Positions 17,813 to 24,988 of a DNA stretch of 37,304 nt are shown here, piece by piece (positions within the stretch are counted from its first letter, which is position 1; each line of letters begins with the position of its first letter). This DNA is from DATLYB01 sp964502525 (lineage in GTDB: Bacteria; Bacteroidota; Bacteroidia; Chitinophagales; CAIOSU01), in contig CAZCXH010000033.1 of assembly GCA_964502525.1 (NCBI GenBank), positions 1 through 37,304 of the forward strand, in the 5' to 3' direction. The position numbers were made by a program, and so were the translations under genes. Below the pieces are notes generated by a model. The model was given only the letters and a program-made list of their open reading frames with translations, was not told the origin of the DNA and did not search any database.

Positions 17813-18586
17813 TTGCAGATTATTATTCCAATGTCGGGTGAGGGCGCGCGGTTCAAAGCTGCAGGCTATACATTGCCCAAGCCGTTGATCCCCGTTGACG
17901 GTAAACCAATCCTGGAGTGGGTTGTGAAAATGTTTCCGGGCAAACACGATTTCCTTTTTATCTGCCGTGACGAGCACATGAAACCATATAACCTTGAGTC
18001 AGTGATTCGAGGTTTCTGTCCTGACGCAGTTATTCTGCCGATAAAAGCCCACAAGCTGGGTCCCGTTTATGCTGCACTATGCGCTGAGAAGCTGATAAAA
18101 AAAGATGAACAGGTTTTGCTTTCTTATTGTGATTACTATATGAATTGGAATTTCAGCGATTTCTTGAAAACCGTTGACGCTAATGACGAAGATGGAAACG
18201 TAATTTGCTACACCGGTTTTCATCCGCATCTGCTGCACCCCAAAAATGTCTATGCCGGATGCAAAGTGAATGAACGGATGCAGCTTGATGAAATCACCGA
18301 AAAGTTTTCTTATGAAGCAGATAAAACCAAAGGCTATCATTCTGCCGGAGCATATTATTTCAAGAGCGGGAATCTGATGCTGAAATATTTTCAGCAGGCG
18401 TTGGACGAGAACCTATCATTGAACAGAGAATTTTACGTGAGCATGGTTTACAATCTTTTGGTAAAGGATAAGCTCAACGTTGGTGTGTATTCCAATGTGC
18501 CGCATTTTTGTCAATGGGGCACTCCGGAAGATTTGCAGGAATACGTTTACTGGTCTGAAATTTTCCGCAAACACAGCTATCAATGA
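17813..18586 (+). CDS. Sugar-phosphate nucleotidyltransferase-like protein 1
   Basis: A 257-residue NTP_transferase-fold protein. IIPMSGEGARFKAAGYTLPKPLIPVDGKPILEWV has the GxGxRF...PKPL nucleotide- and Mg-binding signature of the RmlA/GlmU class. YCDYYMNW holds the metal-binding Asp, and WGTPEDLQEYVYW closes the fold. Translation starts at a TTG (17813), since the conserved strand begins at the next codon and no ATG is upstream. It likely activates a sugar- or polyol-phosphate as an NDP derivative; base and sugar are unknown. It is 6 bases after the aldolase, and its stop overlaps the next gene's ATG. Confidence 0.8.
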   Translation: MQIIIPMSGEGARFKAAGYTLPKPLIPVDGKPILEWVVKMFPGKHDFLFICRDEHMKPYNLESVIRGFCPDAVILPIKAHKLGPVYAALCAEKLIKKDEQVLLSYCDYYMNWNFSDFLKTVDANDEDGNVICYTGFHPHLLHPKNVYAGCKVNERMQLDEITEKFSYEADKTKGYHSAGAYYFKSGNLMLKYFQQALDENLSLNREFYVSMVYNLLVKDKLNVGVYSNVPHFCQWGTPEDLQEYVYWSEIFRKHSYQ

Positions 18587-19338
18587 CGATACTATTGCCA
18601 ATGGCAGGGAGGGGTGAGCGATATTCCAAAAGAGGCTATACCACACCCAAACCCCTGATACCGGTGAATGGCACCCCGATGGTAATCAAAGCAGTCAACG
18701 ACTTGCCTAAAGCCGATAAGCACGTTTTTGTTTTACTGGAAGAACACGTTCAGCAATATTCAATTGATAAATCAATCCGCGAACATTTGCCGGAAGCCAT
18801 ATTCATCCCCTTGTCTGAGGTTACTGAAGGACAGGCATGCACTTGCCTCAAAGGATTTGAAAAAATTTCACCAGATGAAGAACTGCTGATTGGCGCCTGC
18901 GACAACGGGATGGTCTTCGACAAATCGCACTGGCAGAAGTCAAAAGATGAAGCTGACGTGTTGGTTTTTACATTTCGTAATAATTCAACCGTGATCGAAA
19001 AACCCAAGCAGTTCGGATGGGTGGCGGTGAATGAGAACAATGACGTTACGCGGGTTTCCGTGAAGAAACCCATCAGCACCCAGCCGATGAATGACCATGC
19101 CATCATTGGAACCTTTTGGTTCAGGAAGGCGGGCTTCTTTAAGGAAGCTGCCGACTCAATGATCCGGCAAAACCGCAGGATCAACAACGAATTCTATGTT
19201 GATGAGTGCATCAATGATGCTGTGAGTATGGGTTTAAAGGTGCGTGTGTTTGAGGTGATGAAATATATTTCATGGGGCACACCGGATGACTACGAAACAT
19301 TTAATTACTGGAACGCATTTTTCAAAGAAGTAAAATAA
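18583..19338 (+). CDS. Sugar-phosphate nucleotidyltransferase-like protein 2
   Basis: A second, related NTP_transferase of 251 residues: LLPMAGRGERYSKRGYTTPKPLIPVNGTPMV at the start, LIGACDNGMVFD for the metal Asp, and WGTPDDYETFNYW at the end. It is a diverged tandem copy of the preceding gene with the same layout. Two adjacent enzymes suggest either two activated donors or a heteromeric enzyme. The start overlaps the previous stop (ATGA) and the next gene begins 2 bases after its end. No C-terminal acetyltransferase domain is present. Confidence 0.8.
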   Translation: MTILLPMAGRGERYSKRGYTTPKPLIPVNGTPMVIKAVNDLPKADKHVFVLLEEHVQQYSIDKSIREHLPEAIFIPLSEVTEGQACTCLKGFEKISPDEELLIGACDNGMVFDKSHWQKSKDEADVLVFTFRNNSTVIEKPKQFGWVAVNENNDVTRVSVKKPISTQPMNDHAIIGTFWFRKAGFFKEAADSMIRQNRRINNEFYVDECINDAVSMGLKVRVFEVMKYISWGTPDDYETFNYWNAFFKEVK

Positions 19339-19340
19339 CA

Positions 19341-20051
19341 ATGCTATCCATCGTCATCCCATGTTACAATGAATCCCCTAACCTGAAGGCATTGACGGCA
19401 AAGTGTTTTGACATTGTTACAAACAATGCTGGCGTGGAAATCATTCTCGTTGATAACGGCTCCACCGATGATTCTCCTGCAGTGATGAAAAATTTGCTGC
19501 AACAGTACAATCAATCCAATTTGAGAACACATCGCGTACCGGTAAACAAAGGCTACGGCTTCGGAATTACAGAAGGACTGAGTGTTGCGAAAGGCGATTA
19601 TCTGTGCTGGACTCATGCGGATTTGCAAACTGACCTGAATGATTGTCTCATCGCTTACAAGCTGATCAGGAATGAAAAATCCAACAGCTCCGTAGTGAAG
19701 GGAAGGCGCAAAGGCAGAAGTCTTTTCGATGTGCTTTTCACATGGCTGATGAGCGCGTATGTATTGTTCAAATTGAGAGTTCAGATTTCAGACATCAATG
19801 CGCAGCCTAAAATTTTTAAAAGGACATTTTGGGAAAGAATCAACGCAAAAGCCCCTGCCGATTTCTCGCTCGATCTTTATCTTTTGATAAATGCGCAGCG
19901 CGAAAACGGCATCACCGAATTCCCTGTCTATTTTCACAAGCGCGTTGCAGGAGAAGCGAAAGGCGGTGGCGCGGGCGACATAAAATTGAAAATAAAACTT
20001 GCGAAACGGTCTTTGGCTTATATCAATAAATTGGCGGAAAACCGGAGGTAA
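19341..20051 (+). CDS. Family 2 glycosyltransferase (polyprenyl-phosphate-sugar synthase-like)
   Basis: A 236-residue GT-A enzyme. LSIVIPCYNESPNLKAL opens the fold, EIILVDNGSTDDS binds the nucleotide, NKGYGFGITEGL follows, and THADLQTD carries the DxD-like metal site. The arrangement matches GtrB/DPM1-type enzymes that move a sugar from an NDP donor to undecaprenyl phosphate. The C-terminal membrane helices of bacterial GtrB/ArnC are absent, as in the soluble DPM1 form. With GtrA in the same operon it probably loads the lipid carrier. Confidence 0.82.
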   Translation: MLSIVIPCYNESPNLKALTAKCFDIVTNNAGVEIILVDNGSTDDSPAVMKNLLQQYNQSNLRTHRVPVNKGYGFGITEGLSVAKGDYLCWTHADLQTDLNDCLIAYKLIRNEKSNSSVVKGRRKGRSLFDVLFTWLMSAYVLFKLRVQISDINAQPKIFKRTFWERINAKAPADFSLDLYLLINAQRENGITEFPVYFHKRVAGEAKGGGAGDIKLKIKLAKRSLAYINKLAENRR

Positions 20052-20058
20052 CTTCATT

Positions 20059-20586
20059 ATGAAAAAATTACTTTTCTTAATGTTTCCTTTTTTGCTGTTC
20101 AGTGTTGATTCGTCATCTCAGGAAAATGATGATCGGGGCTACATCGTCAAAGTGCGCGACCAGACTCCCGCATTTGAATTCGAACTCACTGACGGCAGCA
20201 AAGTGAAATCGAAAAAACTCCTCGGCAGCGTCATCATGCTGCAGTTCACCGCAAGCTGGTGCGGTGTGTGCCGCAAGGAAATGCCGTTCATTGAATCGGA
20301 GATATGGCAAGTGTACAAAGACAAGGGACTGAAGCTGTACGGGGTTGACCGCGATGAGCCGCTGGAAAAGGCGCTGTCATTGGCTGAGGCGACCGGCATC
20401 AGCTATCCGCTTGGGCTCGATCCGGGCGCTGAGATTTTCAAATTGTTCGCACATGAAAAAGCCGGAGTCACGCGCAACGTTATCATTGATCGCAACGGCA
20501 AGATCGTTTTCCTCACCCGTCTGTTTGAGCGCACCGAGTTTGATGAGATGAAAAAAGTGATTGCGGAACTGATGACTGGAAATTAA
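20059..20586 (+). CDS. TlpA-like thioredoxin-fold protein, exported
   Basis: The 175-residue protein has a signal peptide (MKKLLFLMFPFLLFSV), then a TlpA/AhpC-type thioredoxin fold: TPAFEFELTDGSKVKSKKLLGSVIMLQF, the active site SWCGVCRKEM, and GVTRNVIIDRNGKIVF with the cis-Pro region changed to VTRN. It should act as a periplasmic thiol-disulfide reductase. The start is ATG 20059; the in-frame upstream extension lies inside the GT2 gene and would bury the signal peptide. It follows the GT2 gene by 7 bases, so it may be the last gene of the operon, although its role in glycan assembly is unclear. Confidence 0.83.
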   Translation: MKKLLFLMFPFLLFSVDSSSQENDDRGYIVKVRDQTPAFEFELTDGSKVKSKKLLGSVIMLQFTASWCGVCRKEMPFIESEIWQVYKDKGLKLYGVDRDEPLEKALSLAEATGISYPLGLDPGAEIFKLFAHEKAGVTRNVIIDRNGKIVFLTRLFERTEFDEMKKVIAELMTGN

Positions 20587-20638
20587 ACGTCTGATTTAGA
20601 GAAGCTGCGATTTCTTAAATTGCATTTAAAATCAAACG

Positions 20639-20872
20639 ATGTCCACTGCACAACTGAAAGAGAAGCTCATCAGCAAAATCCGCGATATGGACAATGAACA
20701 ACTGCTAAGAGAAATCGGGCGGCTGCTTCAGTTAGATACAAAAGCAAAATACCTGTTTAGCGACAAACAGGTGCAAATTGTAAAAGAAGCTGAGGAGCAA
20801 GTCAAACGAGGCAAATATCTCACCGAAGAAGAAGCCGAAAAAGACATTGATGAATGGCTAAACGAAAAGTAA
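20639..20872 (+). CDS. Antitoxin of a RelE/ParE-type pair
   Basis: A 77-residue charged, helical protein. The second half (VQIVKEAEEQVKRGKYLTEEEAEKDIDEWL) is the typical C-terminal toxin-wrapping segment of small Bacteroidota antitoxins. Residues 1-40 would form the dimerising part. The call rests mainly on size and its 19-base overlap with the toxin gene. The start is the first ATG, after a 52-base gap from the TlpA-like gene that contains AT-rich DNA suitable for a promoter. Confidence 0.7.
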   Translation: MSTAQLKEKLISKIRDMDNEQLLREIGRLLQLDTKAKYLFSDKQVQIVKEAEEQVKRGKYLTEEEAEKDIDEWLNEK

Positions 20873-21162
20873 TTTGGTCGCTCAATGCCCAAAACGACCA
20901 TAAAGAAATTCTTCAATACTGGAAACAGCGAAACAAGTCCACCGCTTACAGCAAAAAGCTGAGAAAGTTGTTCAACATCGCCATCAGGCAAATCAAGTTG
21001 CATCCCGGAATCGGGAGTCCTACACAGCTTGAAGGCGTGAGAGTGAAAGTAGTGCGCGATTACCTGCTCGTTTACAAAGAAGCCGGTAGCGAATTGCTTC
21101 TGCTTGCCATTTGGGACAGCCGCAGAAATCCCGAACTGCTGAAAAAGAGAATAACATCGTGA
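20854..21162 (+). CDS. RelE/ParE-family toxin
   Basis: The 102-residue sequence has the ParE/RelE fold pattern: IWSLNAQNDHKEILQYWKQRNKS (first strand and helix), KLFNIAIRQIKLHPGIGSP, VRVKVVRDYLLVYKEAGSELLLLAIWDSRRNP with the central Arg and the closing strand. RelE toxins cleave mRNA on the ribosome while ParE toxins poison gyrase; this sequence cannot separate the two. Overlap with the antitoxin frame implies coupled translation. The module stands between the glycan operon and the acyl-CoA dehydrogenase gene. Confidence 0.78.
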   Translation: MAKRKVIWSLNAQNDHKEILQYWKQRNKSTAYSKKLRKLFNIAIRQIKLHPGIGSPTQLEGVRVKVVRDYLLVYKEAGSELLLLAIWDSRRNPELLKKRITS

Positions 21163-21192
21163 CCATCGCATGCTCTTACGGAAAATAAATCA

Positions 21193-21225
21193 TTTAAGGA
21201 TTCGCATGCGGGTTCATTATCTTAG
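21193..21225 (+). promoter_or_regulatory. Possible Bacteroidota promoter for the acyl-CoA dehydrogenase gene
   Basis: TATCTTAG at 21218-21225 resembles the Bacteroidota -7 box TAnnTTTG, with a TTTA-containing -33-like element beginning at 21193, about 21 bases upstream. The spacing fits the family consensus. The ATG follows 18 bases after the -7 box. Confidence 0.35.
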
Positions 21226-21243
21226 CAACCATTAATTCTCACC

Positions 21244-22479
21244 ATGAATTTCCAGCACAGCGAGAAAGCAGCCGATTACATCAAGCGGATAAAAGATTTC
21301 ATTGACAAAAAAATCCGTCCGGTTGAATATGATTATTTCAACATCCTTCTTTCAAAGAAACACCGGGGCGATTGGAAGGAATATGAAACCTCTCCATTGA
21401 TTGAAGATTTGAAAGCCCAGGCGAAAGCGTTGGGACTGTGGAATTTGTTTTTACCTGACGCCAAGTTGGGCGCAGGTTTGAAAGTGACGGAATACGCACC
21501 GCTTGCCGAGGAGATGGGCAGGAGTTTTATCGCTCCTGAAATTTTCAACTGCAACGCGCCCGACACGGGCAACATGGAAGTGCTGTATCACTATGGCTCA
21601 CCGGAACAAAAAGAGCAATGGCTGAAACCCCTTCTCAATGGCGAAATCCGTTCCGCATTTTGCATGACAGAGCCGGAGGTTGCATCATCGGACGCAACCA
21701 ACATGAAAGCAACGGCTATCGTGAAGGGCAATGAAATCATCATCAACGGAAGGAAGTGGTGGTCAACGGGCATCGGACATCCGCAGTGCAAGTTTGTCAT
21801 CTTCATGGGACTCACCGACAGCAGCGCTCCCCGTCACGGACAGCACAGCATGGTGATTGTTCCGATGGATACGCCCGGTGTGAAGATTGAGCGGATGCTT
21901 CCCGTATTTGGCGAGTATGATGAGCCTTACGGGCATGGTGAAATTTCATTTACGGATGTGCGTGTGCCGCTTTCCAACATGATTGCAGGCGCAGGCCGCG
22001 GTTTTGAAATCGCGCAGGGAAGATTGGGTCCCGGGCGCATTCATCACTGCATGAGATGTATTGGCGCTGCAGAAGAAGCCTTGAAACTGATGATTGAACG
22101 CGGCATGTCGCGCGTTGCTTTCGGAAAACCGATTATCAATCTTGGCGGCAACCGCGAGCGCATTGCGAATTTCCGCATCGCGATTGACCAGGCTCGCCTG
22201 CTGACGATGTATGCTGCCTGGAAGATTGACACCGATGGCGTGTTCAGCGCGATGACTGAAATATCCGCCATCAAAGTGGTTGCTCCGAATGTGTTGCAGG
22301 AAGTAGTTGACGAAGCCATTCAGATGCATGGCGGGGCGGGACTCTCCAATGATTTTCCGCTTACTGCCATGTTTGCCAATGCGCGTGTTCTCCGCATTGC
22401 CGATGGTCCGGATGCCGTGCACCGCGGGTTGATTGCGAAGATTGAGTTGGCGAAATACGGCACTAAAACACATACATAA
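21244..22479 (+). CDS. ACAD11-like acyl-CoA dehydrogenase
   Basis: The 411-residue flavoenzyme matches the dehydrogenase domain of the ACAD10/11 branch: CMTEPEVASSDATNMKA (FAD/acyl site), NGRKWWSTGIGHPQCKFVIFMG, FEIAQGRLGPGRIHHCMR, MHGGAGLSNDFPL and DGPDAVHRGLIAK. In mammals ACAD10/11 act on 4-hydroxyacyl-CoA after phosphorylation by a linked APH-type kinase domain. Here that kinase is a separate gene at 22921. I therefore infer 4-hydroxy-acid or similar acyl-CoA catabolism, though ordinary acyl-CoA oxidation is possible. Confidence 0.88.
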   Translation: MNFQHSEKAADYIKRIKDFIDKKIRPVEYDYFNILLSKKHRGDWKEYETSPLIEDLKAQAKALGLWNLFLPDAKLGAGLKVTEYAPLAEEMGRSFIAPEIFNCNAPDTGNMEVLYHYGSPEQKEQWLKPLLNGEIRSAFCMTEPEVASSDATNMKATAIVKGNEIIINGRKWWSTGIGHPQCKFVIFMGLTDSSAPRHGQHSMVIVPMDTPGVKIERMLPVFGEYDEPYGHGEISFTDVRVPLSNMIAGAGRGFEIAQGRLGPGRIHHCMRCIGAAEEALKLMIERGMSRVAFGKPIINLGGNRERIANFRIAIDQARLLTMYAAWKIDTDGVFSAMTEISAIKVVAPNVLQEVVDEAIQMHGGAGLSNDFPLTAMFANARVLRIADGPDAVHRGLIAKIELAKYGTKTHT

Positions 22480-22523
22480 AAAACAGTCGTTTTAAGAAAT
22501 CCTAACTTAGCCTGATATTCCTA

Positions 22524-22727
22524 ATGAAATCGCTTCGTTTCGAAATTGAAAAAGACGGCAAGGAATACCATACATGGTGTCCCGATTTGCCCGGTTGCCA
22601 TACTCATGGAAAAACGGTAAAGGAAGCCATGGACAATCTGAAAGATGCGGTCAGGTTGTATATCGAAACTGTTATGGAGGAGCAAATCGTCCTCAAAGCG
22701 TTAAAAATAGATCGTGAAGCCGCGTGA
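22524..22727 (+). CDS. hicB: HicB-type antitoxin
   Basis: The 67-residue protein is a minimal HicB fold: LRFEIEKDGKEYHTWCPDLPGCHTHGKTVKEAMDNLKDAVRLYIE carries the PDLPGC-x-x-x-G-x-T-x-x-EA signature. It lacks a clear C-terminal DNA-binding domain, so autoregulation may be weak or depend on HicA. The gene overlaps hicA by 14 bases. TAACTTAG 14 bases before the ATG resembles a Bacteroidota -7 box. HicB neutralises the HicA mRNA interferase. Confidence 0.85.
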   Translation: MKSLRFEIEKDGKEYHTWCPDLPGCHTHGKTVKEAMDNLKDAVRLYIETVMEEQIVLKALKIDREAA

Positions 22728-22896
22728 GTTGATTCGCCTGCTGGAAAAAGAGGGATATGTTTTCGTGCGCCAATCCGGTAGCCATGCCATTTACAAAAAG
22801 CCCGGAGCAAAGATTATCGTAGTTCCAATTCATAGCAAGGATATTCCCACAGGCACGCTTCAAGGAATTCTGAAAGATGCAGGATTGAAAAAATAA
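22714..22896 (+). CDS. hicA: HicA-type toxin (mRNA interferase)
   Basis: The 60-residue dsRBD-like toxin starts at GTG 22714, needed to include KPRELIRLLEKEGYVFVRQSGSHAIYKKPGAKIIVVPIHSKDIPTGTL. The SGSHAIY motif has the catalytic His, and the HS-x-x-DIPxGTLxxILKxAG ending is canonical. HicA cleaves mRNA without ribosomes. The gene order hicB-hicA is the reverse of the E. coli operon but common. The module lies between the acyl-CoA dehydrogenase and its likely partner kinase, starting 44 bases after one and ending 24 bases before the other. Confidence 0.88.
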   Translation: MKPRELIRLLEKEGYVFVRQSGSHAIYKKPGAKIIVVPIHSKDIPTGTLQGILKDAGLKK

Positions 22897-22920
22897 CTAC
22901 GGGATTCAGAATTTTCATCC

Positions 22921-23985
22921 ATGTCATCCGATTTTCTCGACAAATCAAAGCCCATCAGAACCGGGGAAGAACTTCCCACCCAAAGAATTGATGCCTGGCT
23001 GAAGCAGAACATTTCAGGATTGTTGGGCTTGCCAGAAGTGACGCAATACACCGGTGGCGCTTCCAACTGGACTTACCGGATGAAATATCCCTCGCATGAT
23101 CTGGTGCTGCGTTGTCCGCCAAAGGGAACGAAAGCGGCTTCCGCTCATGACATGTCACGCGAATACAGTATTCAGAAAGCGCTGATGGCCTATTATCCCG
23201 TTCCGGAGATGATTGCCTTTTGCAACGACCAGAGTGTGATGGGCTGCGATTTTTATGTGATGCGCCACGTGAAGGGAATCATCCCGCGCTCCAACCTTCC
23301 GAGAGGATTGGAAATATCTAAAGCGGAAACGCGTCAACTCTGCACGAATGTAGTTGATACGCTAATCCAACTGCATAAGATTGATATTGAAAAAACAGGA
23401 CTTAATAAATTCGGAAAAGGCGCGGGTTACATAAAAAGACAAATCGAAGGATGGTCGGGACGTTACGTCAAGGCGAAAACATGGAATGTACCGAGTTGTT
23501 CGCGTGTGATGGATTGGTTGAAAAACAATGTACCTGCAGAAGAAGGGCAATGTCTCATTCATGGTGATTTCCGTTTTGACAATGTGATTCTCGATCCGAA
23601 CGACCCGATGAAAATCATCGGTGTGCTCGATTGGGAGATGGCAACCATTGGCGATCCGCTCATGGACTTGGGTAATTCATTGGCTTATTGGGTGCAGGCG
23701 GATGATGATTTCTTCAACAAAAAATTACGCAGGCAGCCCACTCACCTTCTCGGAATGCTGACACGAAAAGAAGTGATTGAATATTACTGCGGCAAAATGG
23801 AATTCAATCCCGGAAACTTCGCGTTCTACCAGGTGTATGGCTTGTTCCGCCTTGCAGTAATCGCACAGCAGATTTACTACCGCTACTTTCACAAGCAAAC
23901 CCGTAACCCCGCATTCAAAAATTTCTGGATTATGGTGCATTACCTCAACTGGCGGTGCCGCAGACTCATCAAACAATCCCGCTGA
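22921..23985 (+). CDS. APH-type kinase, ACAD10/11-like
   Basis: The 354-residue protein is an aminoglycoside-phosphotransferase-fold kinase. Seen: TGGASNWTYRMKYP (nucleotide loop), LVLRCPP with the ATP-binding region, SAHDMSREYSIQKAL, FYVMRHVKG, the catalytic HGDFRFDN (H214, D216, N221), and VLDWEMATIGDPLMDLGN for Mg binding. These blocks match the N-terminal kinase domain of ACAD10/11, which phosphorylates the 4-hydroxy group of acyl-CoAs, rather than antibiotic-resistance enzymes. Resistance is therefore unlikely. Its stop overlaps the next start (TGATG). Confidence 0.85.
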   Translation: MSSDFLDKSKPIRTGEELPTQRIDAWLKQNISGLLGLPEVTQYTGGASNWTYRMKYPSHDLVLRCPPKGTKAASAHDMSREYSIQKALMAYYPVPEMIAFCNDQSVMGCDFYVMRHVKGIIPRSNLPRGLEISKAETRQLCTNVVDTLIQLHKIDIEKTGLNKFGKGAGYIKRQIEGWSGRYVKAKTWNVPSCSRVMDWLKNNVPAEEGQCLIHGDFRFDNVILDPNDPMKIIGVLDWEMATIGDPLMDLGNSLAYWVQADDDFFNKKLRRQPTHLLGMLTRKEVIEYYCGKMEFNPGNFAFYQVYGLFRLAVIAQQIYYRYFHKQTRNPAFKNFWIMVHYLNWRCRRLIKQSR

Positions 23986-24674
23986 TGGCTTTCATCTATC
24001 TTATCCGTCACGGGCAGGCATCGCTTGGCATGTCTAACTATGACGAACTTTCTGAAACAGGAATCGAGCAATCAAAAGTGCTGGGAGCAGAATTGTTGAA
24101 ACGCGGCATCACGTTCGACAAAATTTTCTCAGGCACCATGCAGCGGCACAGGCAAACAGCCGCACATTGCCTGCAGGCGATGAATCTGCAAACCGCAATT
24201 GAAACTGATGCCGCATGGAATGAATTCGACCACATGGACATCATTGCCAAATATGAACCGCGCTATTCCGATACAGGTGAAATCATTAAAGACATCAGCG
24301 CAGCAGAAAATCCCAAGCAGAAAATCATGCACATGCTTATGTCGGCATTTTCCCGATGGACGGAAGGCAGGCACGATGATTACAACGAGGGCTGGAGTTC
24401 ATTTTGCCAACGCGTGGAAGGCGGCATTTTGCGGCTGCAACAGCAATTAAATAAAAAGCAGAAAGCGGTTGTGTTCACTTCAGGCGGTCCTGTTTGCATT
24501 GTGATGAGGAAAATCCTGGGATTGACACCGGAAAAAACGATGGAGCTGCAACTGAATTTGGCTAACGCATCCGTATGCCAGTTTAAGAACTCGTCAAGAG
24601 GATTGCAGTTGATCGCGTTCAACGACCATGGATATTTTACTGGAGAACATAAACATTTGCTGACATGGCGTTGA
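23985..24674 (+). CDS. Histidine phosphatase superfamily protein with Ser in place of the second His
   Basis: The 229-residue protein begins MAFIYLIRHGQASLGMSNYDELSETG, with the RHG motif and phospho-acceptor H9. The SGTMQRHRQTA block holds the second conserved Arg, and W75-type substrate loops follow. The usual second catalytic His motif is replaced by VFTSGGP (S166-G-G). Related proteins next to acyl-CoA dehydrogenase and APH-kinase genes tend to share this SGG (recalled). It may hydrolyse a phosphorylated acyl intermediate or have altered activity. The start at 23985 overlaps the kinase stop. Confidence 0.78.
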   Translation: MAFIYLIRHGQASLGMSNYDELSETGIEQSKVLGAELLKRGITFDKIFSGTMQRHRQTAAHCLQAMNLQTAIETDAAWNEFDHMDIIAKYEPRYSDTGEIIKDISAAENPKQKIMHMLMSAFSRWTEGRHDDYNEGWSSFCQRVEGGILRLQQQLNKKQKAVVFTSGGPVCIVMRKILGLTPEKTMELQLNLANASVCQFKNSSRGLQLIAFNDHGYFTGEHKHLLTWR

Positions 24675-24687
24675 TTCCTGCCTCTAA

Positions 24688-24937
24688 TCAGGTTTTACCA
24701 GGCACAGCGTTCGCGCGCCATTTGTCTGCATCAAAAACAGAACTTAGATTTTCCTGCAAGCGGACGGTTTCCTCCTTGATTATTTCATCTGGCGTATGCC
24801 CCCCACAACACCCAAAGTCGCTTGCCGGGATTGACGTTCAAAAAGCCGTTGACTTCATCCACAAGGTTTTCATCCCAGTTGATGAAGCGAAAACCCTGAA
24901 ATGATCTGTAGCGCTGCTGATGGTACGCCTCGCTCAT
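24688..24937 (-). pseudogene. Probable small gene split by a frameshift in a G run
   Basis: On the minus strand an ATG at 24937 opens a 50-codon frame (MSEAYHQQRYRSF... ending LWVLWGAYAR, stop at 24785). A second frame reads ...HTPDEIIKEETVRLQENL... to a stop at 24688. Removing one base from the six-G run (plus-strand C's at 24799-24804) joins them into one ~83-residue protein, LWVLWG-HTPDEII. Both halves have protein-like composition. This is either a decayed gene, a sequencing error, or slippage. The LWG segment loosely resembles uracil-DNA glycosylases, but that is weak. The family is not recognised. It fills most of the 24675-24988 gap. Confidence 0.45.
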
Positions 24938-24988
24938 CTCAATCGAAAACTTACAATAACCGGTTAAAACAACAGAAGTTGGTAAACT

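Noticed and set aside
22921..23985. Aminoglycoside resistance gene
   Set aside because: The fold is APH-like, but the motifs match the ACAD10/11 kinase group and the neighbours are acyl-CoA enzymes.
24665..24904. 79-codon plus-strand frame after the histidine phosphatase
   Set aside because: No family likeness, and the minus-strand frames over the same bases are more protein-like.
24785..24937. Uracil-DNA glycosylase fragment, from the LWVLWGAYA segment
   Set aside because: Only one short motif fits; the HPSP-type motif and the rest of the enzyme are absent.
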